This document shows, piece by piece, positions 27,368-36,198 of a stretch of DNA of 64,000 bases (position 1 is the first letter of the stretch; the number at the start of each line of letters is the position of its first letter). Both the position numbers and the translations under genes were made by a program. Origin of the DNA: Lichenicoccus sp965277665. GTDB lineage: Bacteria; Pseudomonadota; Alphaproteobacteria; Acetobacterales; Acetobacteraceae. The notes beneath the pieces are model-generated. The model saw only the letters and a list, made by a program, of their open reading frames with translations, was not told the origin of the DNA and did no database searches. Location: positions 1,116,001 through 1,180,000 of the forward strand of contig NZ_OZ255835.1 of the NCBI RefSeq assembly GCF_965277665.1, written 5' to 3'.

Positions 27368-30300
27368 TCGGGCACGGTCGAGCGGACCTGGCGGGTGCGC
27401 TCCTGGCGCGTCACCGCGCGGCCGCCGAGCTTGCGCACCACGGTATAGAAGGCCGGCGTGAACAGCAGGCCGAACCCGGTGACGCCGAGCATGCCGAAGA
27501 ACACCGCGGTGCCCAGCGACTGGCGCATCTCCGAGCCGGCGCCGGTCGCCACCGCCAGTGGTGCCACACCGAGGATGAAGGCGAACGACGTCATCAGGAT
27601 CGGCCGCAGCCGGGTCCGGGCGGCATGCACCGCGGCATCCGCCGGGGTCGCGCCTGCATCCTCGGCCTGGCGCGCGAACTCCACGATCAGGATCGCGTTC
27701 TTCGCGGCCAGCCCGACCAGCACCACGAAGCCGATCTGCGCCAGGATGTCGATCGACATGCCGCGCGCGAGCAGGCCGGTGACCGAGGCCAGCAGGCACA
27801 TCGGCACGATCAGGATGATGGAGAGCGGAAGCTTCCAGCTTTCATATTGTGCCGCCAGCACCAGGAAGACGAACAACGCGGCGGCGCCGAACACCAGCAG
27901 CGTGGGCGTGCCGCGTTCCTGCTGCTGGAAGGCGATCTCGGTCCACTCGAAGCCGATGCCCTTCGGCAGCACCTGGTGGGCCAGCTCTTCCATGCGGTGC
28001 AGCGCGGTGCCGCTGGCAATACCGGGCGCTGCCGCCCCCATGACCTCGGCCGCCGGGAACAGGTCGTAGCGCGGGACGCGGTAGGGCGAGGTGATATCGG
28101 TGAAGCGCGCGACGGTGCCGATCGGCACCATCAGGCCGCCGACATTGCGCACCCGCAGCCGGCCGATATCGCCGACGCCGCGGCGGAATTGTCCGTCCGC
28201 CTGCACCACGACCTCGTAGGTGCGGCCGAGATAGTTGAAGTCGTTGACGTATTGCGAGCCGAGATAGACCTCCAGCGTGTTGAACACGTCGCTGGGCGTC
28301 AGCCCGACCTTCTCGGCCTTCTCGCGGTCGATGCTGGCATACACGGATGGGGTTCCGGTGCTGAACAGCGTGAACACGCCGGCGAAGTCGGGATCGCGGT
28401 TGGCCGCACCCACCAGCGTCTGCGCCGCCTTCGACAGCACCTCGGAGCCCAGGCCGCTGCGGTCCTGCAGCATCATCTTGAAGCCGCCGGCGCTGCCGAG
28501 CCCCTGCACCGGCGGCGGCGGGATGGTCAGCACGTAGGCATCCTGGATGTGCGACAGCCGGGCGCGCAGGCTTGCGAGCACGGCCTGGGCGTTCAGGCCA
28601 TGCGCCGTGGAGTGGTTGTAGAGCGACGGCAGGCCGGAGAAGATCGTGCCGTCGTTCGAGGCGACGGTGAAGGTCGTCGCATCCAGGCCGGCGAACGGCA
28701 CGACATGCTCGATGCCGGGGGTGGCCAGGATGATCTTGCTGGCCTCGCGCACCGCGGCCTCGGTGCGATCGAGCGTGGCGCCGGCGGGCAACTGCAGGAC
28801 AGTGATCAGGTAGCCCTGGTCCTGCTCCGGGATGAACCCGGTCGGCGCGCGCGAGAACTGGAAGCCGGCAAAGGCGATCAGCAGCACGTAGATCACCATC
28901 ACCAGGCCGAGCATCCTGACGAGACGCGCGGTGAGCCGGGCGTAGCCTTCGGACAGACGCGAGAATGCCCAGTTGAAGCCGCCGAAGATCACCCTGGCGA
29001 AACGTGTGGCGAGGTTGGGACGCGGCACGGAATATTCGTCGTGTGGCTTGAACAGGACCGCGCAGAGCGCCGGGCTCAGGGTCAGCGAGACCAGGCAGGA
29101 GATGACGGTGGAGGCGGCGATGGTGACCGCGAACTGCCGGAAGAACTGCCCGGAAATCCCGGAGAGGAACGCCGACGGCACAAACACCGCGCACAGGGTC
29201 AGGGCGATGGCGATCAGCGCCCCGCCGACCTCATCCATCGTCCGGTGCGCGGCCTCGGACGGGCTCATGCCCAGCCGGAGGTTGCGTTCGACATTCTCGA
29301 CCACGACGATCGCGTCATCGACGACGATGCCGACCGCCAGCACCAGTCCGAACAGGGACAGGTTGTTGAGCGAGATGCCCAGGACCGCGAGCACCAGGAA
29401 GGTGCCGATCAGCGAGACCGGAATCGCGATCACCGGAATGATCGAGGCGCGCCAGTTCTGCAGGAACATGATGACGACGCCGACCACCAGCAGGATCGCC
29501 ACGAAGATCGTCTTGATGACCTCGTGCACCGACTTCGCCACGAAGATGGTCGGGTCATAGACGATCTTGTAGCCCAGGCCGGGCGGAAAATCCTTGGAGA
29601 GCGCGTCGGTGGTGGACAGCACCGCGTGCTCGACGGCGAGGGAATTCGCACCCGGCTGGGCAAAAATCAGCAGCGCCGTCGCCTCGCCATGATCGACGAA
29701 GCCGGCCGAGCCGTAATCCTGCGCGCCGACCTCGACGCGACCGACATCGCGTATGCGGGTGACGCGGCCGCCGCCGTCCGACTTCACCACGATGTCGCCG
29801 AACTCCGCCGGCGTCGACAGGCGGCCGAGTGTCTGCACGTTGAGCTGGAAGGCTTCGTGCGACGGGATCGGCGGCTGGTTGAGGATGCCCGCGGAAACCT
29901 GGACGTTCTGCGCGCGGAGTGCCGCGAGGACCTCGCTCGCATTGAGGTTGTAGGCGGCGACCTTGTCGGGATCGAGCCAGATTCGCATGGCATAGTCACG
30001 ACTGCCGAACACCTGCACGTCGCCGACGCCGGGCAGGCGGGCGAGCGCATCCTTCACGTGCAGGGTGGCGTAGTTCGAGATGTAGAGCGCATCTCGCGAG
30101 CCGTCCGGCGAGACCAGGTGCACCGCGAGCAGGATGTTCGGCGTCGACTTCCTGACCTGGACGCCGAGTTGCTGCACATCCTGCGGCAGACGCGGCAGCG
30201 CATCCTGGACGCGGTTCTGCGTCAGCATCTGCGCCACGTTGAGGTCGGTGCCGATCTGGAACGTGACCGTCAGGGTGAGCTTGCCGTCGCCGGTCGACTG

Positions 30301-30546
30301 GCTGCTCATGTAGAGCATGTTCTCGACGCCGTTGACCTCCTGCTCGAGCGGCGTTGCGACCGTCCGCGCGACCGTCTCGGCCGAGGCGCCCGGATAGGTG
30401 GTGGTGATCTGCACCGTCGGCGGCACGATCTCGGGGAACTGCGCGATCGGCAGCGTCATCAGCGCACCCAGGCCGATCAGCGTGATGAAGACGCTGAACA
30501 CGGTCGCCAGGATCGGCCGGTCGATGAAGAGGTGCGTGAGACGCAT
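27364..30546 (-). CDS. RND efflux pump, AcrB/MexF (HAE1) family
   Basis: This 1060-residue inner-membrane trimer subunit has the two-fold RND layout of 12 helices and two large periplasmic loops. The start FIDRPILATVFSVFITLIGLGA is the typical first helix. VGIVVDDAIVVVENVERN carries the two adjacent TM4 aspartates for proton relay, and SLTLSPALCAVLF and GFVVLVGLAAKNAILIVEFARQ (TM10 lysine) are HAE1 signatures. It exports drugs or other amphiphiles by proton exchange. It follows the adaptor gene by 14 bases. No outer-membrane partner gene is adjacent; the one at 46302 belongs to another operon. Confidence 0.95.
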   Translation of the reverse strand: MRLTHLFIDRPILATVFSVFITLIGLGALMTLPIAQFPEIVPPTVQITTTYPGASAETVARTVATPLEQEVNGVENMLYMSSQSTGDGKLTLTVTFQIGTDLNVAQMLTQNRVQDALPRLPQDVQQLGVQVRKSTPNILLAVHLVSPDGSRDALYISNYATLHVKDALARLPGVGDVQVFGSRDYAMRIWLDPDKVAAYNLNASEVLAALRAQNVQVSAGILNQPPIPSHEAFQLNVQTLGRLSTPAEFGDIVVKSDGGGRVTRIRDVGRVEVGAQDYGSAGFVDHGEATALLIFAQPGANSLAVEHAVLSTTDALSKDFPPGLGYKIVYDPTIFVAKSVHEVIKTIFVAILLVVGVVIMFLQNWRASIIPVIAIPVSLIGTFLVLAVLGISLNNLSLFGLVLAVGIVVDDAIVVVENVERNLRLGMSPSEAAHRTMDEVGGALIAIALTLCAVFVPSAFLSGISGQFFRQFAVTIAASTVISCLVSLTLSPALCAVLFKPHDEYSVPRPNLATRFARVIFGGFNWAFSRLSEGYARLTARLVRMLGLVMVIYVLLIAFAGFQFSRAPTGFIPEQDQGYLITVLQLPAGATLDRTEAAVREASKIILATPGIEHVVPFAGLDATTFTVASNDGTIFSGLPSLYNHSTAHGLNAQAVLASLRARLSHIQDAYVLTIPPPPVQGLGSAGGFKMMLQDRSGLGSEVLSKAAQTLVGAANRDPDFAGVFTLFSTGTPSVYASIDREKAEKVGLTPSDVFNTLEVYLGSQYVNDFNYLGRTYEVVVQADGQFRRGVGDIGRLRVRNVGGLMVPIGTVARFTDITSPYRVPRYDLFPAAEVMGAAAPGIASGTALHRMEELAHQVLPKGIGFEWTEIAFQQQERGTPTLLVFGAAALFVFLVLAAQYESWKLPLSIILIVPMCLLASVTGLLARGMSIDILAQIGFVVLVGLAAKNAILIVEFARQAEDAGATPADAAVHAARTRLRPILMTSFAFILGVAPLAVATGAGSEMRQSLGTAVFFGMLGVTGFGLLFTPAFYTVVRKLGGRAVTRQERTRQVRSTVPE

Positions 30547-30560
30547 GATCTGATGCCGGC

Positions 30561-31787
30561 CTAATTCTCGGCGTCGGCGGCGTCATTGAACCGGATCGTG
30601 CCGTCCTGCGGCGAGATCCTGGTGCCCGGCATGGCGTGCATCAGCCCCTCGATGATGACCCGGTCGGTCGGCTTGAGCCCGGCGGTGATGACGCGCAGGC
30701 CGCCGCGCAGCTCGCCCGTCTGCACCGGACGCGGCACGACGGTGCCGTTTGCCGCGGCGACCAGCAGCATGTGCTGGGACTGGTCCGGCACCACGGCGGC
30801 CGCAGGGACCAGAAGCTCGGGTCGCGGCGCCGAGATGGTCAGGCGCAGCCGGGCGAACTCGCCCGGGGTCAGGAACAAATCCGGGTTCGGCACGGTGGCA
30901 CGGGCATGGATGGTGCCGCTTGCCCGGTTGAGGCTGTTATCGACGAAGTCGAGGGTGCCGAGGCGGGTGTAGCGGCCTTCGTCGCTCAGGCTGATCTCGA
31001 CCCGGTCGGCGAGTGCCGCGGACTCGTGCTCGCGGGCGTGGCTGAAGGTCAGGAAGTCAGACTCGCTCATGTCGAAGTCGAGATGGATCGGATCGAGCGA
31101 GACGATGGTGGCGAGCAGGCTGGTGGCACTGCTGCCCGCCCGGCTGCCGCTGATCAGGTTGCCGACCGAAATCTGATGGTCGCCGATCTTGCCGGTGAAC
31201 GGCGCGACCACCCGGCAATAGGAGAGGTCGAGGCCGGCATCCTGGACCGCGGCCGCGGCCTGGTCGAGCGCCGCCTGCGCCGATTGCTGGTCCGCACTGC
31301 GCTGATCCACATTCTCCGCGGTGCCGAAATCCGTGCGCTTGAGCTGCTGCGCGCGCCAGAACTCGCTGTTCGCCAGCGCGAGCCGGGCCAATGCCGTCTT
31401 GTATTGCGCCTTCGCCTGGGCAAGCTTGATTTCGTAGGGACGCGGATCGATCACGAACAGCAGGTCGCCCTTCTTGACGATCTGGCCGTCCTTGAAATCG
31501 ATGTCGGTCAGGATGCCGCCGACCTGCGCGCGCAGTTCGACCCGATCGACCGGAGAGAACTGGCCGAGGAAACCCTGGCGTCCCGCGACAGAACGCTGCA
31601 GCGGCACGCTGACCGTTACCGCGGGCGGCGGCGGCGCAAAGGCGCTGGCCTTGACATGCGGCGTTTCCCACCAGGCGACGAGCAGAATGGCGGCGGCGAC
31701 CAGCGCGACGATCGTGGCCGATGTCGTCAGGGCTCCCCGCCCGCGGCGCGGCACCGATCTGCCCAGACGATTGCTCGCTTCACTCAT
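30561..31787 (-). CDS. RND efflux periplasmic adaptor (membrane fusion protein)
   Basis: This 408-residue protein has an N-terminal anchor helix (about 22-41), the lipoyl half-motif VELRAQVGGILTDIDFKDGQIVKKGDLLFVID (about 82-113), an alpha-helical hairpin (about 116-180), the second half YCRVVAPFTGKIGDHQISVGNLI and then beta-barrel and membrane-proximal domains. Adaptors link the RND pump to an outer-membrane channel. It is the first gene of the operon, and its promoter region carries a palindromic operator candidate. Confidence 0.92.
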   Translation of the reverse strand: MSEASNRLGRSVPRRGRGALTTSATIVALVAAAILLVAWWETPHVKASAFAPPPPAVTVSVPLQRSVAGRQGFLGQFSPVDRVELRAQVGGILTDIDFKDGQIVKKGDLLFVIDPRPYEIKLAQAKAQYKTALARLALANSEFWRAQQLKRTDFGTAENVDQRSADQQSAQAALDQAAAAVQDAGLDLSYCRVVAPFTGKIGDHQISVGNLISGSRAGSSATSLLATIVSLDPIHLDFDMSESDFLTFSHAREHESAALADRVEISLSDEGRYTRLGTLDFVDNSLNRASGTIHARATVPNPDLFLTPGEFARLRLTISAPRPELLVPAAAVVPDQSQHMLLVAAANGTVVPRPVQTGELRGGLRVITAGLKPTDRVIIEGLMHAMPGTRISPQDGTIRFNDAADAEN

Positions 31788-31825
31788 CGCTGCTCCGACC
31801 TGACCGCACGAACTGCAAGATTCCG

Positions 31826-31862
31826 TACCGATTGGTATAGTGAGCGGCGGCGGCGCCTACAA
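31826..31862 (-). promoter_or_regulatory. promoter with overlapping palindromic operator for the RND operon
   Basis: On the minus strand TTGTAG (31862-31857), a 17-base spacer and TATACC (31839-31834) form a sigma70-like promoter about 40 bases before the adaptor start. The palindrome TACCAATCGGTA (31837-31826) overlaps the -10 box. TACC/GGTA arms are typical of TetR-family operators, which often control RND pumps, but no TetR gene is in the window. The rest of the 306-base gap to the acyl carrier protein gene shows no gene. Confidence 0.5.
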
Positions 31863-32093
31863 GGCTCGCTTCGACACGAGCGAGACCCGTTGCGTTTTCG
31901 TGCGGCGCATGGCTGAAGGTCCAATTTAGCACATGGTTTTCGCGCGGCACGAGCGACAAGTTCCTGTCGAGCCGCATGCCTGGATCACGAAGGTTTATCG
32001 CGGGTAGCCTGCATGCCCGGCTCGAATTGCCGGGACAGCGCCATCGCGCTATCGTCGTCGCTCTGTCGATCGGCGTGACCCGGGGGATTGGGG

Positions 32094-32357
32094 TTGGTTA
32101 CACCTCAAGAAGAAGTGATTGCGGAAATTGTCAGCGTCGTCAGGTCGCTCGGGGACGTGTCGCCGGAGCTTTGCGACAGCATCGGGCGCGATACCAATAT
32201 CGTCCGGGACCTCAAGCTCGACTCGATCGCGGTGATGGATTTCATCATGGAGCTGGAGACGAAGTTCAACACCGTTGTGCCGCTCGATGCCATCGCGGAT
32301 GTGCAGACCGTCGGCGATCTGGCAGATATACTGGTTCGCAATCTTGCGCAGGTCTGA
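32094..32357 (+). CDS. acpR: acyl carrier protein of the sphingolipid cluster
   Basis: This 87-residue acidic protein has the phosphopantetheine motif KLDSIAVMDF with the attachment serine at S44. It is a specialised carrier rather than housekeeping AcpP, whose motif is DSLDxVE. In Caulobacter a dedicated carrier works with serine palmitoyltransferase. No ATG is available: TTG 32094 lies six bases after GGGGGA and is preferred, while TTG 32088 is almost on top of that site. The serine palmitoyltransferase gene begins six bases after its stop. The gene name is by analogy. Confidence 0.82.
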   Translation: MVTPQEEVIAEIVSVVRSLGDVSPELCDSIGRDTNIVRDLKLDSIAVMDFIMELETKFNTVVPLDAIADVQTVGDLADILVRNLAQV

Positions 32358-32363
32358 TCGATA

Positions 32364-33584
32364 GTGCTGCAAAAATACGGCGCGCTGAAACAAGCACGTG
32401 CGCAACTGCTGCAATCCGCGGTCGATCCCTTCGATGTCCGCTTCGAGACCATCCTGGGCCCGACCGAGGCGATCCTCGATGGTCGCAAGGTCCTGCTGTT
32501 CGGCACCAACAATTACCTCGGCCTGACCTTCGATGCGCTCTGTGTCGACGCCGCCGTCGCCGCCTTGCGCGCCGACGGCACCGGCACCACCGGCTCGCGG
32601 ATCGCCAACGGGACCTATGGCGGCCATGCCCTGCTCGAGCGGCGTCTCGCCCGCTTCCTCGGACGCCGCGAGGTGATGCTCTTCACCACCGGCTACCAGG
32701 CCAATGTCGGCATCCTGCCCGCACTCGCCGGCGCCGATGACTACCTGCTGCTCGACGCCGACAGCCACGCCAGCATCTATGACGGCGCCAAGCTCAGCGA
32801 CGCCGCCGTCACCCGCTTCCGCCACAACGATCCGGACGACCTGTATCGCCGCCTGCGCTTCCTGGCCGACCGCCCCGGCGACAAGCTGATCGTCGTGGAG
32901 GGCATCTACAGCATGCTCGGCGACACCGCGCCGCTGCAGGAGATCGCCGCCGTCAAGCGCGAGACCGGCGCCTGGCTGCTGGTGGACGAGGCGCACTCGC
33001 TGGGGGTGCTCGGCGAGCATGGGCGCGGCCTGGCGGAGGCGACCGGCATCGAGGCGGATGTCGATTTCGTCGTCGGCACCTTCAGCAAGAGCCTCGGCGG
33101 CATCGGCGGCTTCTGTGCCTCCGACCTGCCGGATTTCGAGCTGCTGAGGCTGGCCTCGCGTGCCTACATGTTCACCGCCTCGCTGCCGCCCTCCGTCATC
33201 GCCGGCGTGATGCAGGCGCTCGAGGTGCTGGAGGCGCGGCCTGGGCTGCATGCCACCCTGAACCGGAACGCGACCCGCCTCTATGAGGGTCTCGCGGGCG
33301 CCGGCTTTGCGCTGGGACCGACCATCAGTCCGATTGTCTCGATCCGCCTGGACGATACCCGGCTGGCAGCCGCCTTCTGGGACCGGCTGCTGAAGGCCGG
33401 CATCTACGTCAACCTCGCGCTGCCGCCCGCGACCCCCGAGCGGCAGTCGCTGCTCCGGACCAGCGTGAGCGCCGCGCATACCCAGGTCCAGATCGACCAG
33501 GCCATCGGCGCGATGGCGGCGATCGGCCTGGAACTGGGCGTGCTCCCGCGTGTCATGCAGCACTACATAAACGCGGCTCAGTAG
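32364..33584 (+). CDS. spt: serine palmitoyltransferase
   Basis: This 406-residue PLP enzyme of the alpha-oxoamine synthase family condenses serine with an acyl thioester to 3-oxosphinganine, the first sphingolipid step. Motifs are NNYLGLTFD (about 49-57), TGTTGSRIANGTYGGH, the stacking histidine H135 in DADSHAS, LLVDEAHSLGVLG (D208, H211) and the PLP lysine K242 in GTFSKSLGGIGG. Relatives KBL, BioF and HemA share the fold, but the adjacent carrier protein, hydroxylase, ceramide synthase and reductase genes favour Spt. It starts at GTG 32364. Confidence 0.9.
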   Translation: MLQKYGALKQARAQLLQSAVDPFDVRFETILGPTEAILDGRKVLLFGTNNYLGLTFDALCVDAAVAALRADGTGTTGSRIANGTYGGHALLERRLARFLGRREVMLFTTGYQANVGILPALAGADDYLLLDADSHASIYDGAKLSDAAVTRFRHNDPDDLYRRLRFLADRPGDKLIVVEGIYSMLGDTAPLQEIAAVKRETGAWLLVDEAHSLGVLGEHGRGLAEATGIEADVDFVVGTFSKSLGGIGGFCASDLPDFELLRLASRAYMFTASLPPSVIAGVMQALEVLEARPGLHATLNRNATRLYEGLAGAGFALGPTISPIVSIRLDDTRLAAAFWDRLLKAGIYVNLALPPATPERQSLLRTSVSAAHTQVQIDQAIGAMAAIGLELGVLPRVMQHYINAAQ

Positions 33585-33615
33585 GTCCGGGCCGCCAGGA
33601 GCCTGATCCCCGGGA

Positions 33616-34101
33616 TCAGTAGCGCAGCCGGATGGCGATACGGTTGATGCCCGGATGCACCGTGATCTTTACCGCGTCGAAGCGCGGGGGTGCGAACAGC
33701 GGCGCCGCGTTGTTGGAGAACCCGTAGCCTTCGGCCGGCAGGCCGAGGAAGTTTCGATCGAAATGATGATTGTCGTTCTCGTCATGGTAGATCGCCACCG
33801 CATACGTGCCTGCCGCGGACACGGCGAAGCAGGCCTCGGCCTGGGTGGTCGAGAGCGGCACCCTCAGCACGGCAAGCGCACCGTTGCGCACCAGATATTT
33901 GGCCGGGTCGGGTCCGTACAAGGTGAAGGTGATGTTGCCGGCGACACGTCTTGCGCCGGTGCCGGTGACGTAGAATTTCGGCATCCCTGCCACCGGTCCC
34001 GGGCATGGTCCGGCGGATATCGCGAGGGCTGGGATCGGCCCGAGGCCGACTAGCAGCACCAGCACTCCAGCTGTCCGGCATGACCGCAGCAACGACCTCA
34101 A
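33616..34101 (-). CDS. DUF2141 secreted protein
   Basis: This 161-residue protein has a signal peptide (VLVLLVGLGPIPALA, about residues 13-27) and a beta-rich domain with the DUF2141 landmarks GNITFTLYGPD, YAVAIYHDENDNHHFDRNFLGLPAEGYGFSNNA. Its function is unknown. The acidic DENDNHHFD stretch could bind a metal ion such as calcium; that is a guess. It is encoded opposite to the sphingolipid genes, between spt and the hydroxylase, and shares a divergent intergenic region with the hydroxylase. Confidence 0.82.
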   Translation of the reverse strand: MRSLLRSCRTAGVLVLLVGLGPIPALAISAGPCPGPVAGMPKFYVTGTGARRVAGNITFTLYGPDPAKYLVRNGALAVLRVPLSTTQAEACFAVSAAGTYAVAIYHDENDNHHFDRNFLGLPAEGYGFSNNAAPLFAPPRFDAVKITVHPGINRIAIRLRY

Positions 34102-34171
34102 AGCCTGTCATCCCTGAGTGGCGAGGCGAGGCACCGGCATGCAGCAGAGTCGCGCCCGCAGCAAGCGCCCC

Positions 34172-34196
34172 GAGCATGATCCGTTCGATCATGCTC
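34172..34196. repeat. hairpin repeat of the GAGCATGATC family
   Basis: GAGCATGATC and GATCATGCTC flank a five-base loop. The arms are identical to hairpin F at 1340-1364, 33 kb away, so this is a dispersed repeat family. It lies between the divergent DUF2141 and hydroxylase genes. Confidence 0.8.
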
Positions 34197-34279
34197 CGCT
34201 TGTGGTTCGAAAGCGCAGGACCCGGCTCGCTTGACAGGCCGGCGCGGCAGCGCCACTCGATACCGCCCAAGGGGATTGA

Positions 34280-35041
34280 ATGTACACGCGCTGGCGCAGA
34301 CATGGACGAAGCTTCGACCTGGGACGGATGACCCTGCGCGACCTGGTTGCGGCCTATGCCAGCCATCCCGCGATCCATCTCTATGTCCTGCTCGCCCTCG
34401 GCGGCGGCGTCTATGCGGTGCGGGAGGCGCATGCGCCCTGGCGGCCGCTGGCCGCGGTGCTGGTGACCATGCTCGCCTATCCGCTGACCTGGTACGCGCT
34501 GCACCGCTTCATCCTGCATGGCCGGTTCCTGTATCGGTGGCGGATGACGTCCGCGCTGTGGAAGCGCATCCATTTCGACCATCACCAGGATCCGCACCGC
34601 ATGGATGTGCTGTTCGGCTCGCCGCTGAACACCGCGCCGACCATCCTGGCGATCCTGGTTCCGCTGGGCTGGCTGGTCGGCGGCGGCCCCCCGGGCGCTG
34701 CGGCAGCGGTGTGTGCCGGCTTCGTCATCACCTGCATCTACGAGTTCTGCCACTGCGTACAACACCTGAACTTCAAGCCCCGGAACCGGCTGTGGCGGAG
34801 GATGAAGGAACTGCACCTGGCGCATCATTTCCACGATGAGGAGGGCAATTACGGGATCACCTCGTTCGCCATCGACCGCCTGTTCGGAACCTATTACGGC
34901 TCCGCACGCGAGCGTCGGCGGTCGCCGCACGTCTTCAACCTCGGCTACGATCGCAGCGAGGCGCAGCGTTATCCGTGGGTCGCCGAACTGTCGGGCGGCC
35001 TGCCGCTGGATCGTCCACCAAGGCCGGGCAGGCGGGCATGA
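34280..35041 (+). CDS. sterol desaturase/fatty acid hydroxylase-family membrane di-iron enzyme
   Basis: This 253-residue membrane protein has the histidine boxes of the family: HRFILH (75-80), HFDHH (98-102), HCVQH (158-162) and HLAHHFH (179-185), between hydrophobic segments at about 30-75 and 120-160. Such enzymes insert a hydroxyl group or a double bond in lipid chains with O2. In this cluster it may hydroxylate the sphingoid base (C4) or the amide-linked fatty acid (C2); which one cannot be told. GGGG lies six bases before ATG 34280. Its stop overlaps the next start (ATGA). Confidence 0.88.
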   Translation: MYTRWRRHGRSFDLGRMTLRDLVAAYASHPAIHLYVLLALGGGVYAVREAHAPWRPLAAVLVTMLAYPLTWYALHRFILHGRFLYRWRMTSALWKRIHFDHHQDPHRMDVLFGSPLNTAPTILAILVPLGWLVGGGPPGAAAAVCAGFVITCIYEFCHCVQHLNFKPRNRLWRRMKELHLAHHFHDEEGNYGITSFAIDRLFGTYYGSARERRRSPHVFNLGYDRSEAQRYPWVAELSGGLPLDRPPRPGRRA

Positions 35042-36198
35042 GGGCTGCGAGTGCCGCAGCCGGCCCCGTCGAGATCATTCCCGCCATCGGCCGCTCGGGC
35101 ATCGGGCGATTCATCCGCCTGCCGGAGCGGCTGTACCGGTCCGATCCCGCCTACGTGCCGGGGCTGCGCTCGGAGCGCCGGGCTGCGTTGACGGCCCGCG
35201 GCAATCCGTTCTTCACCCATGCCGATGCGGCGTTCTGGATCGCGCGGCGGCATGGCCGCGATGTCGGCCGGATCAGCGCGCAGCGGGACCACCTGTCGCA
35301 GGACGGCCCGGACGGTCCGATCGGCAGTTTCGGCTCCCTGGTGGCGATCGACGACCGCGCGGTGTTCGCAGCCCTGCTGGCGACGGCGGAACATTGGCTA
35401 GCGAGCCGTGGCCTGCGGCAGGTGCAGGGGCCGTTCAGCCTGTCCATCAACGAGGAGACCGGCCTGCTGGTCGACGGGTTCAGCACCCCGCCGATGCTGA
35501 TGATGCCGCATGATCCGCCCTATGCCGCGGCGCATCTGGAGGCGCTCGGCTACCGCAAGGTCCGCGACGTGCTGGCCTATCTCTGCGACACCGCGGCGGC
35601 GCTGCCACCTGCCGCCGCCGCCATGGTCGGGCGCGGGCTGCCGTCCGGGGTCACGCTACGCCATATGCGGATTGCCACGCTGGAGCGCGACATCGCCTCG
35701 GTCGTGGAGATCTATAATGACGGATGGTCGGGAAACTGGGGCTTCGTGCCGATCACCGAGGCCGAGGTGACGCATATCGCGCGCGCGCTGCGGCCGCTGC
35801 TGCATGAGCGCCTGGTGTGGTTCGCCGATGTCGCGGGCGAGCCGGCGGCGTTCGGCCTGTGCCTGCCCAATCTCAATGCGGCGATCGGCGACCTGTCCGG
35901 CCGGCTGCTGCCGTTCGGCTGGGCGAAGTTGCTGTGGCGGCTGAAAGTCTCCGGCGTCGCGTCGGCCCGGGTGCCGCTGATGGGGGTACGCAAGCGATAC
36001 GGCGCCGGACTGCTCGGCAGCCTGCTGCCGCTGCACATCGTCGAGGCGCTGCGGCGCGCGGCGCTGGCGCGCGGCATCGAGGCGGTCGAGATGTCGTGGA
36101 TCCTGGAGGACAACCTGCCGATGCGGCATCTGGCGGAAGCCGTCGGCGGGCACGCCTACAAGACCTATCGCGTGTTCGAAAAGGCGCTGGCGACATGA
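35038..36198 (+). CDS. cerS: GNAT-like bacterial ceramide synthase candidate
   Basis: This 386-residue protein contains acyltransferase features of the GNAT superfamily: the first part has RLPERLYRSDPAYVPGL and GPFSLSINEETGLLVDGFSTPPMLMMPH, and the second has FADVAGEPAAFGLCLPNLN and a C-terminal ILEDNLPMRHLAEAVGGHAYKTYRVFEK, typical of the N-acyltransferase that acylates the sphingoid amine in Caulobacter ceramide synthesis. The name is by analogy; activity is unproven. ATG 35038 overlaps the hydroxylase stop, and its own stop overlaps the ligase start, so it sits in a tightly coupled operon. Confidence 0.75.
   Translation: MRAASAAAGPVEIIPAIGRSGIGRFIRLPERLYRSDPAYVPGLRSERRAALTARGNPFFTHADAAFWIARRHGRDVGRISAQRDHLSQDGPDGPIGSFGSLVAIDDRAVFAALLATAEHWLASRGLRQVQGPFSLSINEETGLLVDGFSTPPMLMMPHDPPYAAAHLEALGYRKVRDVLAYLCDTAAALPPAAAAMVGRGLPSGVTLRHMRIATLERDIASVVEIYNDGWSGNWGFVPITEAEVTHIARALRPLLHERLVWFADVAGEPAAFGLCLPNLNAAIGDLSGRLLPFGWAKLLWRLKVSGVASARVPLMGVRKRYGAGLLGSLLPLHIVEALRRAALARGIEAVEMSWILEDNLPMRHLAEAVGGHAYKTYRVFEKALAT

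Noticed and set aside
31780..31977. A 65-codon frame before the RND adaptor
   Set aside because: It overlaps the adaptor start and the predicted promoter and operator, and has no ribosome-binding site or recognisable domain.
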